Assembly (NCBI RefSeq): GCF_034702125.1
Contig: NC_085861.1
Coordinates: forward strand, 49,090,889 to 49,154,888
Source: Engraulis encrasicolus
Lineage: Eukaryota; Chordata; Actinopteri; Clupeiformes; Engraulidae
Length of the DNA stretch: 64,000 bases
Reading direction: 5' to 3'
The translations under genes and the position numbers were made by a program. Below, piece by piece: positions 37,524 to 48,085 of the stretch (positions are counted from its first letter, which is position 1; every line of letters begins with the position of its first letter). The notes beneath the pieces are model-generated. The model had not been told where the DNA came from, did not search any database, and was given only the letters and a program-made list of their open reading frames with translations.

Positions 37524-37689
37524 TTGCGTGCGCGCGCGCGTGTGTGTACTCGCGCGCGTATGCACGCCTCTGATGAGACTGGTCTTGATATTTGAAACCA
37601 TGCGGAGGCGCTCCAGTGAAAAGAAACCGGGGGTGTGTCTTCCAAAAGAATCCCTTACCTGCTGTAAGTAAAGTGTAGTTCAGACCCGT

Positions 37690-37883
37690 CTCCAAAACTG
37701 GTGCGTAATGGTAGACGCGAAATCGCATGGCGGCAGATCCAGATGGTTTGGGGATGGGGCGGAGATAACGGAACTGAAAGTGCTCCCCTTGCCAGAATGG
37801 ACATCTGTCAATGTCAACTAGTCTGTAGGAGTTTTGAGACAGGGTTCAAATCGTGTTGAAAGTGTGAAAAGGAGTGCGTCGCG
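37690..37883 (+). promoter_or_regulatory. CALHM6 5' flank shared by both tandem copies
   Basis: From TCCAAAACTGGTGCGTAATG to the start codon this region is strongly similar to 41571-41775 in front of the second copy, apart from short indels. It includes GATAACGGAACTGAAAGTGC, one base from the GAAANNGAAA core bound by interferon regulatory factors, and the first-copy start context GTCGCGATGG. No TATA box was seen. The retained similarity suggests that the duplicated unit included the proximal promoter and 5' UTR. Confidence 0.5.
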
Positions 37884-38423
37884 ATGGATAAGTTCAAGGT
37901 TGTCATGAACCTTGTCCAAAAACGGCAAACCAGCCTTGGATTTGGTCTGATTCCGTTATTGACTGGAGGCGCAGAGCAAATTTTTTCGACGTTTGCCTTC
38001 AAGTGCCCTTGCAGCGACTGGAGTTTTGCGTATGGAGCAGTGTCTCTTCTTGTACCTGCCGCAGCTTTGCTCATACTCGGCTACATGCTGAGTAACAAGA
38101 CCTGGAAACTATTCACTGGCCTCTGTCTGAGGAGGTCGAAACTTTTCCGCCTCAATTACATATGTGGATGCCTCAACGTTTTTCTTCAGATCACATCAGT
38201 CGCTATGATTGCACCTGTCTCTTGGGTAGCCATATCTCTCCTCAACGGAGTTTATTTTGAATGTATGGTTACTGGATTCAACGTGACTGCGAGACACCTG
38301 TGTCAGGTGTCAGAGAGGTCGCACAGCTGCCAGGTCGAGCTTCACAAGTTGCCCTGCGATAAAACGTCGATTCCGCCGGCTGAAAGAGACGCTATCCTGA
38401 AAACCATACGCGCACAGTCTCAG
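37884..38423 (+). CDS. CALHM6: CALHM6-like channel subunit, exon 1 (copy A)
   Basis: The ATG in GCGATGG opens 180 codons ending at CAG|GTAAAG. The order is MDKFKVVMNLVQKRQTSLGF, TM1 (about 17-38, LIPLLTGGAEQIFSTFAF), the FKCPCS extracellular cysteine pair, TM2 (about 49-69), a basic LCLRRSKLFR loop, TM3 (about 95-121) and the VYFEC, SHSC and LPCDK cysteines of the second extracellular loop. This matches the Ca_hom_mod family, with four conserved cysteines and an intron after the AQSQ motif exactly where mammalian CALHM4/5/6 have it. An NVT glycosylation site lies near residue 137. Similarity to human CALHM6 (QCPCS, TWRLLTG, C-terminal GFVD) makes CALHM6 the best call. CALHM proteins form large-pore, ion- and ATP-permeable plasma-membrane channels; mammalian CALHM6 is interferon-induced in macrophages. 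Confidence 0.9.
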
Positions 38424-39714
38424 GTAAAGCAGCCACAATAGTACAGACATGTTGACAATTAGGTGATGATTAAATACATTAATGCTATTTCAGTGTTGTG
38501 TCTTCATAACTGTAGTGAGAGAATAGGAAAGTAGGCCTATTTGTTTCGGTATTATTTTTATAATTCTCCCTTCAGATGTGGAAACCGAGATAAATTATGA
38601 TAGGCCCACCTGACAGGCCTAAAGACATATTCAGTTTGCTAATACGACCATGTAAGATATGTATGTTCATGATTCATGCATAATGAATAATGAAAAGCTA
38701 AATATGTAATTTAGGTCATCAGAATAATCATGACCATCATCAACCAACCATATGACAATTACCATTCCATTCTTTAGCATAGTTACAATCATTATCATTC
38801 CCTTTGTGGTTGTTTTCTTGAATCAACCCATTATCAGGAATATTTCAAGGTCAAGTCGATTTCTATTTAGATTATGTCATATGATAGACTCAATGTGCAA
38901 AGAGGTTGGATGTCTCTTGTCATTCAAATCTTGTGATCAGTACCAGATGCACAAGAGTGATAAGGAGGTTTGTAATAACATAATCGTTGTACTTCTCGTA
39001 AGGAAGCTATACAATCCATAAAAACACAGCCAGATGTCAGCATGACACTTGTTGATGATGCAATGGCCCAAGGCCAGAAATGCTGAGGAAACTCCAGATT
39101 GACAAAAAAAAGATGTAATGACACCAACATGCCAAGGCATGCCATATTGCGTCAAAACCCATCCTTCCTTTAAGTTGTGATTTTGTGCACTGTCACAGGA
39201 AGTATGGGCAGCCCCATACTAGGTTGAATTAAAAGCCCAACTGAAGTGAAAGCCCACCTGGGAAACTCCAACTCCCATTATGACACAGCACTCCACACTC
39301 AAGTGCTCACTTCACACAACGAAATTGCATGTATGCCTCACCCGAGTAAGGTGGCAGCCCGTAATGGCGCCCCAAGGGAGCAGTGCAGCTGGATGGTATC
39401 ATGCTCAGGGAGAAGCTCGGTCATGGAGGAGGATGGGGAGAGCACTGGTTAATTACTCCCCCATCAACATGGCGGCTCGGGAGTGGAACTGGCAACCTTT
39501 GGGCTACAAGTCTGACACCCTAACCGCTTACCCATGACTGCCTATATATTAGCCATATAATTTACGACACTGATGCTGGATATCATCATCATCATCACAA
39601 AGATCATCAGTGACAGTATGACCAAGATAATGCGCTTTCTTAACTATCAAGAGTGCAGTCAGTCAGAATGTAAAACCTGTCTCTGCTCTGCTCTGCCCTG
39701 CCCTGCCCTGCCAG
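38424..39714 (+). other. CALHM6 copy A intron
   Basis: GT-AG intron of 1291 bases. It holds a tRNA-derived SINE (39245-39545) and a segment (about 38930-39150) similar to the intron of the second copy (about 44220-44450, for example GTTGTACTTCTC and CAAGACCGGAAATAC-type words). The 3' splice site follows a CTCTG/CCCTG repeat. Confidence 0.85.
39245..39545 (-). mobile_element. tRNA-derived SINE, copy 3
   Basis: Same family and orientation as 14055-14372 and 24775-25063; box A (TAAGCGGTTAGGG) and box B at the right end. It is absent from the corresponding part of the second CALHM6 intron. Confidence 0.83.
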
Positions 39715-40146
39715 GTACTAGGTTGGCTCCTGATCGCCTCCATCATGTTTTCCTCTCTGCTGCTCACCTGCGTGGCTAGGTGCCAGTCCCCCGTCAGCTA
39801 CATGAGGCTCAAGTTCTGGAAGGATTACGCCAAGGAGGAAAATTACTTTTTCAACAGCTACGCAGCTGTGCATGCCAAGAAGCTCGCCGAGAGGAACATC
39901 AAGAGTTTCTTTGAGATGACCACGCCAGAGCCTCAGTCCACCCCACCGAGGCAGGCCTGGGAAAAGATCTCCAAGTTCTACAGGTTTGACACCATGGATA
40001 AGTACTATAGCACAGTGCACAAGTACGTGGAGACCTGCAAGAACCCCAAGGACCCAGCAAGGGCCGTCTCCGTCAAGTCAAGTGTCACAGATCTCTCCAA
40101 CCCGGCAGCCTTGGCCTTTGTGGATGAGGGCACCATGATGCTGTGA
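39715..40146 (+). CDS. CALHM6: CALHM6-like channel subunit, exon 2 (copy A)
   Basis: After CCAG the frame gives TM4 (VLGWLLIASIMFSSLLLTCV), ARCQSPVSYMRLKFWKDYAK, then the cytoplasmic C-terminal helices with AKKLAERNIKSFFEMTTPEP, QAWEKISKFYRF, YYSTVHKYVE and the closing AALAFVDEGTMML with a TGA stop. The S.VSY..L.FW.Y, LAERN.K.FFE and YYS.LH/YVE motifs are typical of CALHM4/5/6. With exon 1 the protein has 323 residues, close to the about 315 of human CALHM6. The reading frame is uninterrupted, and it is presumably the functional copy in this window. Confidence 0.92.
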   Translation, partial: VLGWLLIASIMFSSLLLTCVARCQSPVSYMRLKFWKDYAKEENYFFNSYAAVHAKKLAERNIKSFFEMTTPEPQSTPPRQAWEKISKFYRFDTMDKYYSTVHKYVETCKNPKDPARAVSVKSSVTDLSNPAALAFVDEGTMML

Positions 40147-41091
40147 GTAGGGCTGCTGTGACGGCATCAGGTCGGGCTTGGGACAAAGTCATATGATTCC
40201 CAATAATGAGAATGCAATTCTGCACCCGCCCCTCTCCTTGGGCCCAGGACAACTGAACCCTTTGCCCCCCCCTTATTGGCTTCCTGCTGTGAAACTTGGA
40301 CTGCAAGTGAAACGTTCACTCCTTCATTTGTGAAATGCAACTCAGGTCCTACTGTAGTAAACTACAGTATGTAGTGAATGCGTGAATACTTTGAACATGA
40401 CCATTGTATCATGTGCGTGAGCCTGCACAGTAGAAATACCAGTGTTAGTATAACTCTTTAAGAGTTGAAATTAACTCAATTCAGATAAAAAAAATTTGTC
40501 TCACTCAAAAATAGTGTTAATTTTACTGTTTGAAGTTAATTCTCCTCAACCTGCAAAATATAACCCTGACATTTGAATGTAGTACCGGTAATTCAACTCT
40601 CCACAGTTGTAAATATCTGGATTTTTTAAAGTTTACTCTGAAACATTGACACCTCACTTTTCCCGTGTGTGGCTGTAAATGTATGCGGTATGTGGCTGCA
40701 CTTTATTTCAGTGTTTTAGTGCTCATTTCTAAAAATGTTTCCCCAAGACTGTACAGTTTTCTGACTTGCCCACATGACAACTTCAGTCTGTGTGAGGAAT
40801 ATCCTTCATACCAGTCATGGTAGTAAAAATAATTCAGTTTCATAAACTCTTTAAGCTCCAAAAACCAGTGCAGCTACTTGCAACTTTGTTCCTTTGATAT
40901 GATTACATGAGATTTTTTTGGTGCCGGAATTGCTCACTCAACTGACAATGCACAAGGTAATTACTGAAGGCCAAGTATGGAAACAGTGGCTAAACACTTG
41001 TAACACTTCACCCATATGATATGGATACCTCAGATTGCGTGCGTGTGCGTGTGCATGTGTGTGTGTGTGTGTGTGCGTGTGCGTGTGCGTG

Positions 41092-41124
<33 letters not shown>

Positions 41125-41293
41125 AGGTGTGTAGGTGTGTGGGCATGTGTGTGTAGGTATGTGGGCATGTGTGTATATAGGTGTGTGTGGGTAGATGTGT
41201 GTGACTTCTTCAGAAGCCTGAAGGTGTAAAAAAAAGAAAAAAGCATCCTGTGTTTTCTACTTGTGAAGATAATTGATTATGGATTATAATAAA
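40147..41293 (+). other. CALHM6 copy A 3' UTR and poly(A) signal
   Basis: Holds an inverted-repeat patch with TTAACTC words (40440-40620), a GT/GCGT region at 41035-41200, and AATAAA at 41288-41293 as the best poly(A) signal. Layout (GT-rich tract then AATAAA) parallels the second copy, where AATAAA lies at 47377-47382. Confidence 0.5.
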
Positions 41294-41570
41294 ATATTAT
41301 TTTTTACACATTGCTTTCTTTTTTTATTCTGTAATTGGAACGAAGAAGCACTCAGCATAATACTAAAACATTAGTCAACAGGTTAAGCAGTGAAGTAGTT
41401 TACAAAGGCTTTCTCAGTAAAGGGATTTGGTATGAAATAGATATACACCACATCCTCTTTTGTATTGTCTATCATTTGGGTACAGCAACCCCACCCCGTC
41501 TCTCTTTACCAACTATTTCCTCAACCTGTAATAAGTTAACTTTTGTTCTCATTCTCAAACCTCACCTCCG

Positions 41571-41775
41571 ACTCCAAAACTGGTGCGTAATGGTAGGTTA
41601 CTCTGAATGACGCGAAGTCGCATGTAGGCAGATCCAGATGGTTTGGGGATGGGGCTTAGGCTTGATAACGGAACTTAAAGTGCTCCCCTTGCCAGAATGG
41701 ACATCTGTCAGTGTCAACTCGAAGTTTTAACACAGAGCTAAAACGTGTTGAAAGTGTGAAAAGGAGTGCGCCGCG
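41571..41775 (+). promoter_or_regulatory. 5' flank of the second CALHM6 copy
   Basis: Duplicate of 37690-37883, with an extra GTTACTCTGAA and CTTAGGCTT. The putative IRF-like site has become GGAACTTAAAG, further from consensus. The start context is GCCGCGATGG. Confidence 0.5.
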
Positions 41776-42150
41776 ATGGATAAATTCAAGATTGCCATGA
41801 ACTTTGTCCAGAAACGACAAACCAGTCTGGGATTTGGTCTGATTCCGTTATTGACTGGAGGCGCAGAGCAAATTTTTTCGACATTTGCCTTCAAGTGCCC
41901 TTGCAGCGAGTACAGTTTTGCGTATGGATCAGTGTCTCTTCTTGTACCTGCCGCAGCTTTGCTCATACTCGGCTACATGCTGAGTGACAAGACCTGGAAA
42001 CTCTTCACTGGCCTCTGTCTGAGGAGGTCGAAACTTTTCCGCCTCAAATACATATCCGGATGCCTCAACATTTTTTTCCAGATCACATCAGTCGCGATGA
42101 TTGCACCTGTCTCTTGGGTAGCCATAGCTCTCCTCAACGGCATTTATTAG
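41776..42150 (+). pseudogene. CALHM6-like copy B, exon 1 part 1, ends at a stop made by an insertion
   Basis: Codons from ATG follow copy A closely: MDKFKIAMNFVQKRQTSLGF, FKCPCS, LSDKTWKLFTGLCLRRSKLF, then ISGCLNIFFQITSVAMIAPV and ALLNGIY. There the frame reads TAT TAG at the exact junction with the inserted repeat, giving a potential 124-residue product with TM1-TM3 but without the FEC/LPC cysteines and TM4. Up to the junction there is no frameshift or other stop, so the break looks recent. The coding parts downstream of the insertion (43643-43803 and 46219-46644) are also intact in frame. It could be a young pseudogene, an allele that varies in the population, or a gene rescued by splicing out the insert; the sequence cannot decide. 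Confidence 0.88.
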
Positions 42151-43642
42151 GGGCCAAGCAGCGAAGCTGGCGAAGGCCCCTATAGAGTTAGTAGGTTTTC
42201 TTCATTATTATTATTATTATTCTCTAGTCACCATTCCTATCCCTCTGCAAGTCTATGGCAGCCCATAGAACCGTAGGCAGGAAAATGCTGTAAATTGGCA
42301 CACACATTCGGGGCAGTCTCAGCATTACCCACAGCAATTTATAGGACCCCAGCCCCAACGCTCTAGCGCCACCAGCAGGTCAAAGTTGCAGGTACATTTC
42401 TGCTTGTAACTTTTGAACCGCTGGGCCAATTTTCATAAACTTGGTATCCCTGGAATCCTTGAGTCAAGACGAATCCAACGCACCATATGACGTCATTTTC
42501 CGCCAGGATAGTTTTCCCGCCATTTTGAATTTTGTAAAATTCAATAAAAATGTTAATTTTCCCGCAATTTTTGACCAATTCGCCCAAAACTCGGTATATA
42601 GTATCTCTGGACTGAGCTACACATGGGGTCTTCAGGAATATTGGATATCTTTTATCGTTTAGTCGTGAGAGCCAATCAAAATTGTCGTAAAAGTGGTGAA
42701 ACAGGAAGTGAAGTCATATCTCAGCAACCGTTTGTTGAATTAGGCTGGGATTTTGTACACACATAATAGTCCATCCCATGACCTACCACAAAAAAAATCG
42801 AATCCCCAGCTCAAGCTCTGTAGCGCCACCAGCAGGTCAAAATTTTAGCTACATTTTTGCCTGTATCTTTTGAACCCTACTCCCAATTTTCAAAATATTG
42901 GTACACAGGTTATCTTCACACCATGTTGCACCCAGGTATGGATTTTCGTAACGATTGAAAAAACTATCAGCTCACAGCAGTCATTCAAAATTGTGGAAAG
43001 AGTGGAGGGATTTTTTCTCATCTCTCTGTCTCCTCTGCTCCCCTTGCGCACGTTCACTGACACCATTCTCGGCAGGGGGTCAAGCCCCACTGCCCCAGCC
43101 CCTGCACACCACCCCCCACCCCCTCCTCACACACACACAGACAGACAGAGGGAGAGGGAGAGGGAGGGGGGAGAGGGAGAGGGAGAGGGAGAGAGAGGGA
43201 AGAAGGGAGGGAGGGAGGGAGAGGGAGGGGGGAGAGGAAAGAATTTTGAACACCTCTTGTCGTTTGCCGGTGACAGCCAATCAAAATTGTCATAAAGGTG
43301 GCAAAACAGGAAGTGAGGTCATATCTCAGCAACCGTTAGTCAATTTCTGTTAGGATTTTTTGCACACATTCTAGTCCATCCCATGACCTCCCACAAAAAA
43401 AATCCAGACCCCAAGCTCTCTAGCGCCACCAACAGGTAGGTAACAGGAAGTGAGCTCATATCTCGGCAGCTCTTCAACGGATTCAAACTAAACTTGGTTT
43501 ACGTGATCACACTCTCGTCCAAGGAATGCACACCAACATTGGCGAGATTTGGACCAAAGGGGGCGCTGCAGTTCCTTCTGTTGCCGTGGCGGCTCTGGCA
43601 AGTTTACTGCTTGGCCCCGCATTGCTGCTTGCAGCTATATTT
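42149..43642. mobile_element. 1.5-kb repeat inserted in CALHM6 copy B exon 1
   Basis: Removing 42149-43642 restores the exon length expected from copy A, less one two-codon deletion, so the boundaries are close to exact. The insert starts AGGGGCCAAGCAGCGAAGCT and ends with GGCCCCGCATTGCTGCTTGC, then AGCTATATTT, so the GGGGCC/GGCCCC ends are partly inverted. I recognise the GGGGCCAAGCAGCGAAGC start as a common fish repeat but cannot name its class. Inside, about 190 bases (42676-42860 and 43270-43440: AATCAAAATTGTC, AACAGGAAGTGA, CTCAGCAACCGTT, TAGCGCCACCA) are repeated about 595 bases apart, separated by a GAGGG low-complexity tract (43128-43240). No transposase frame was found. A target duplication cannot be told from the T-rich site. 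Confidence 0.85.
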
Positions 43643-43803
43643 TTGAATGTATGGTTACTGGATTCAACGTGACTGCGAGACACCTGTGTCAGGTGTCAGA
43701 AAAGTCGCACAGCTGCCGGCTCGAGCTTCACAAGTTGCCATGCGATAAAACGTCGATTGCAGAAAGGGAGGCTATTCTTAAAACTATACGCGCACAGTCT
43801 CAG
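43643..43803 (+). pseudogene. CALHM6-like copy B, exon 1 part 2
   Basis: Resumes within the TTT codon of VYFEC and continues FECMVTGFNVTARHLCQVSE, KSHSCRLELHKLPCDKTS, then IAEREAILKTIRAQSQ and a CAG|GTAAGT donor. Compared with copy A two codons (PP) are missing from SIPPAERD. The extracellular cysteines and the NVT site are kept. Without the first part it has no start codon that would give a channel. Confidence 0.88.
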
Positions 43804-46218
43804 GTAAGTCAATGCTGGTGGTTATTGGAGAAACATTAATGTCATGTCATATGTCAAATCACGCCTAGCCTACATGGCTGTCCTGGCTATTATCCTATAC
43901 ATCAATGAGAGTGTGAAACATGAAAAGGTACTTGTAAACAGGAACTTTTGTTCCATTCAGAGCATGACAAATGTGATGCAAACAGTAGTCTAACTCCATG
44001 TGTCCAGTTGGCTGGTATGACTGTGTTTATGATTGCAGATTCACAAACACTTCATATTAAGAACTTAAAATACCATATGATCATTACTACGCATAATCAC
44101 TGTCATAATCAGCCCTAGTGTTTTGCTTTTTTATTTATTATCAGCCATATTGCAAATATAGTGGTTGGGATCTGTTATCATTCAAATGTTGGAATATCAG
44201 TCCATCGAATTAGTAGCTGGTTTAGGAAGTGCATGGGAAGAATAATCACCATCGTACTTCTCAGAAGAAGGTGTAAAATGTAATATGATAGGCCTAAAAG
44301 TCTGCATTCTGATGAATGTCTCCATGTGTCTGCATTCTGATGAAATGACACAAGACCGGAAATACAGAGGAAACGAAAAATAAGACAAAATCTTTCAGAT
44401 GGAATTGCAATGGAATGTAATGTCATCATCAGCAAGCCAAGTCATTGCTGGTTGCATCACTCTGTGAAAACCTCCTACACTATCATGGGGATATTGAAAA
44501 CTGTTTGAACAGTTAGAAAACACCAAGCTACAGGATGCATACCACCAGACAGAGACATAAATAAATGTGCACATTCTAATTCCTCCATTGAGATTCATGG
44601 TCCAAGTTGCGGTCCTCCGCTATGTCCCCTGGCATTGCATGTCCAAGTCCCTGTGCATGCCCATGGGGACCCGGGTTTGAGCTCAACATGTATTATTTCC
44701 CAACACTACCCCATCTCTACGATCTATTCAAAGGCAAAAAACCCAACAACTTTGCTATGGCATTACTAAGAGTGTGAAGTCAGAGAGCAGTAAGACATGG
44801 TCATTTCCATTTTTGTTACAACAAGCTTATAGGGACTGTACATGAAAATGAAGTGTACAGGGAGAGGTCACCTTGGACAAACAGGGATCTTCAGCCATAT
44901 CTGCAGTTAATGGAAGGATCCATTATTATATGATTATTCACTGTCCCCACTCCCCACCCACTCTCTACCAGTAGGGGAACCGATTCTGCAACCAGCCTAT
45001 AGAAGAGGAAGAAGAAGAATAGAAAAGGAAGAAGGCACGAAACGTGTGCTGACCACTCCACTTAAGAACGAGGCTTGTTAACATGACAGAGCGCACCAAC
45101 ACCTAGTGATGGTCACACCATCGCACTGTCCTCCCCATTCAGGACGTGTGCTGCACACACAGGCCTGTTTCTCTGTATTTGGAGGCCTTATGTACTTGAG
45201 GGCACTTATTCTCTTCAAACTATTGAGGAGGGAGTCCCTCTAGGGATTTTGAGCAGTATCACTGCATTTTTGGTTGTACTTTTTTGCTCTTGGAATTTAT
45301 GTAGATTTTGGTCCACTCACAAAGTTGTCATGTCATTTGATTACAAGTACATAACCAATCATTACCAGGGCCCAGGCGGGGGCCCTAGGCAATTGCCTAG
45401 TTTGCTTGGCTGGTTGTGACAGGCGTGGGCACAGGGAGTTCCTCACGCAACTCCCACCATGCATCTCTAATCCAGATGCTCTCATCCATATTTCTCCATG
45501 CAAACTATGCTTCATGACTGGGGTCTACACCAGGGTCACCAATCCTGGGGTGGTCCCTGGTATGCTGTCTCACGGTTCGGAATTACGGTAGACACAGTGG
45601 GCGCGTGTATGACGACCTCTTGGCAGTCCATACCACTTCTGACACCATTTATAGGAAAAGTTGCCCTGCCCTACCTGGCTTTGAACCCAAGCCTCCAAGG
45701 TCATTGTAGAAAGAGTGCTCCCACAGACACAACCCCAGTGATGGTCACACCATCACACCCTGACCCTCAGGAACAACTTCCTAAAGGTGCACTTTGTAGT
45801 ATGGTGGGCAGGGTAGGTACTGCAACTGCTTCTCACTGCAACTGTGCTGCCTTTTGCCAAATTTGATCTTTTCATGGATATTTACTAAGTAATAAAGTAA
45901 TATTTACTATTATGATCAACAGTTTTGCAGCTGTCTATTTCTGAACATTTGATATAGCAGACATGGAGAAGATTCATCTTTTCATGTGTGAAAAGTGCAA
46001 TGAATACTTGAGTTTGGTGGTGGTGGTAAGTATTCCTAAAAAAGGTAACTTTAGTGAATTGGCAGCATGAATTCTGGAAATAAACTACTAAGAATATTAC
46101 ATGGTGCACCTTTAACCACCAGCCCTCAGATGGCTTTTTGGCCAGCAACGTATGATGATGAAATGGCTGAATGTTAACCCTGTACTCTTCTGTCCTCTGC
46201 TCTGCCCTGCACTGCCAG
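43804..46218 (+). other. CALHM6 copy B intron
   Basis: GT-AG intron of about 2.4 kb containing a stretch similar to the copy A intron (about 44220-44450), SINE-like pieces (about 45090-45135 and 45530-45770) with the ACCATCACT...GATGGT words, and the TTAA-type MITE at 45781-46115. No gene seen. Confidence 0.8.
45781..46115. mobile_element. TTAA-type MITE (AGGTGCAC ends), copy 2
   Basis: CTAAAGGTGCACTTTGTAGT at the left and CATGGTGCACCTTTAA at the right. Shares the inner AAGTATTC, GTGGTGGTGG and AATTCTGGAAATAAACTAC words, in opposite orientation, with 23371-23653. Confidence 0.72.
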
Positions 46219-46644
46219 GTCCTGGGTTGGCTCCTGATCGCCTCCATCATGTTTTCCTCTCTGCTGTTCACCTGTCTGGCCAGGTGCAGGTCTCCCGTCA
46301 GCTACATGCAGCTCAAGTTCTGGAGGGATTACGCCAAGGAGGAAAACTGCTTGTTCGACCAATACTCATCGTTGTACGCCAAGAAGCTCGCAGAGAGGAA
46401 CATGAAGAGCTTCTTCGAGATGACCACGCCAGAGCCTCAGTCCATCCCACCGAGGCAGGCCTGGGAAAAGATCTCCAAGTTCTACAGGTTTGAGACCATG
46501 GATAAGTACTATAGCACAGTGCACAAGTACGTGGAGACCTGCGAGAACCCCAAGGAGCCAGTAAGGACATACTCAACCAGGTCAGGTGACGCAGACCTCT
46601 CCAATCCTGCAGCCTTAGCCTTTGTGGATGAAGGCATGCTGTGA
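46219..46644 (+). pseudogene. CALHM6-like copy B, exon 2 (intact in frame)
   Basis: After TGCCAG the frame gives VLGWLLIASIMFSSLLFTCL, ARCRSPVSYMQLKFWRDYAK, AKKLAERNMKSFFEMTTPEP, QAWEKISKFYRF, YYSTVHKYVETCENPKEP and a C-terminus AALAFVDEGML with TGA. All motifs of a CALHM C-terminal domain are kept and there is no frame break. The middle third (46424-46570) is almost identical to copy A at 39920-40066, while the ends diverge more. It is labelled a pseudogene only because exon 1 of the same gene is split; the exon itself looks functional. Confidence 0.82.
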
Positions 46645-48085
46645 AACTTTTTAGACTTTTTAACATTCTATAAAAAGAATGCGCTCTTCAGCAAAGTATG
46701 GATTTCAAAATTCGATCAAACTTTCATTGTCTGAATATTTGTGATGGTAGTACCAATATAGTATGTAAGCCTTTAGGTCATGGTACACCTTAAAGGTTAG
46801 CGACATAGATAGTGTACTGTAAAGAACAAAACAATGCAACTCAGGACCAGTGACTTATCACTGATATCATTTTTTACAGTGAGATATGTCAAACATATCA
46901 ATTGTATCATGTGCGGAAGGTAGTGACTGTACATGTGAATGCATGTGGCTGTAAACTGTATATCAGGGCCTATGTTTTTTAATTATTTTATTTTTAATAT
47001 TTTTTAAAGAAGTAGACAGCTGTCTCTCCCCCATTACTCTTGCATTTTCATTGCTCACAACCTTTGGGTCATTAAGGAGTGCAATAAAAATGTAATGGAT
47101 GGTGTGGAGGATATTGTCTACTAATTTGAACCAAAGGGCTCCCACAGCGTACTGTATATAAAGGGCATTAAATAATGAGGTGTCTTAAAGTAAGGTACCC
47201 CACAGCTGATATGGATGCCCATTGCACAAGTTTGTGTGTCTGTGTGTGTGTGTGTGTGTGTGCGTGTATGTGTGTGTGTGCGTGTGCGCGTGTGTGTGCG
47301 CGCGTCATGTGCATGTGCTCTCGTACACATACTTTTTAGTAGACATACTGTATGATGATTGTTGCTCACAGATTACAATAAATTATTCTTTTCAATATAC
47401 ATGTTATTTTATTTTTATATTCTAATCTGCACAGCACAGAAACACAGCAATTCTGTTAATGAGGCATAACGTTTACAAAGGGCACTTCGGCCAGTCCTCA
47501 GTCAAGGACTAGATTTACACCATTACAAGGCCTATATTAGTCCAACCAACACCTAGCTGACATGTCATATCCTGCTCTATTTCCTGCCATTGGGTACAAC
47601 GAGCACATCCGGATAAGGTGTCAACAAAAGCAAGCACATAATGCACCACATACCAGTAAAATTGTTCACTGCAATCTAGTTAATACTGCCAATGCAACAT
47701 GAATGATAATGGCTCCAAACAATAAATGAGTGCATTAACTGCATAGCCTACATAAAGAGACAGTAGGCCCTGTGTTTAACGCCGTTTTGAGTGATTCGTG
47801 CCATCTGTGGCTGTCTCCACACAGTATGTGCAGTGTCATGTGTAACATCCTGTGTGGTGAAGTGGGTAAATGGGTGCCATGAGAAGCATACGGTAACTGA
47901 TTACCAGTGAATCACGCTAAATGTAGCTCACATAATCAGGTGATGGTGCATAGGCAGAGAAGGACCTATGTCCCTTATTGTGAGTTATTAAATAATGTAA
48001 TATGTATATCAAAATATATATATAAAAAATAATTAATCTGCAAAGAATGTGGTAATCTAGAGTTAGAAAACCTATAAAACTACAT
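46645..48085 (+). other. CALHM6 copy B 3' region
   Basis: The segment with 'caattgtatcatgtgcgg' (46899) resembles the copy A 3' UTR near 40407. A GT/GCGT patch lies at 47232-47305 and AATAAA at 47377-47382. From 47400 to 48085 no gene or clear repeat was recognised. Confidence 0.45.

Noticed and set aside
38752..39155. Frames in the CALHM6 copy A intron
   Set aside because: Intron sequence with no domain; the segment is shared with the copy B intron, where the frame is not kept.
42870..43353. Frames of 130-140 codons inside the CALHM6 copy B insertion
   Set aside because: They run through a GAGGG low-complexity tract and show no transposase or other domain.
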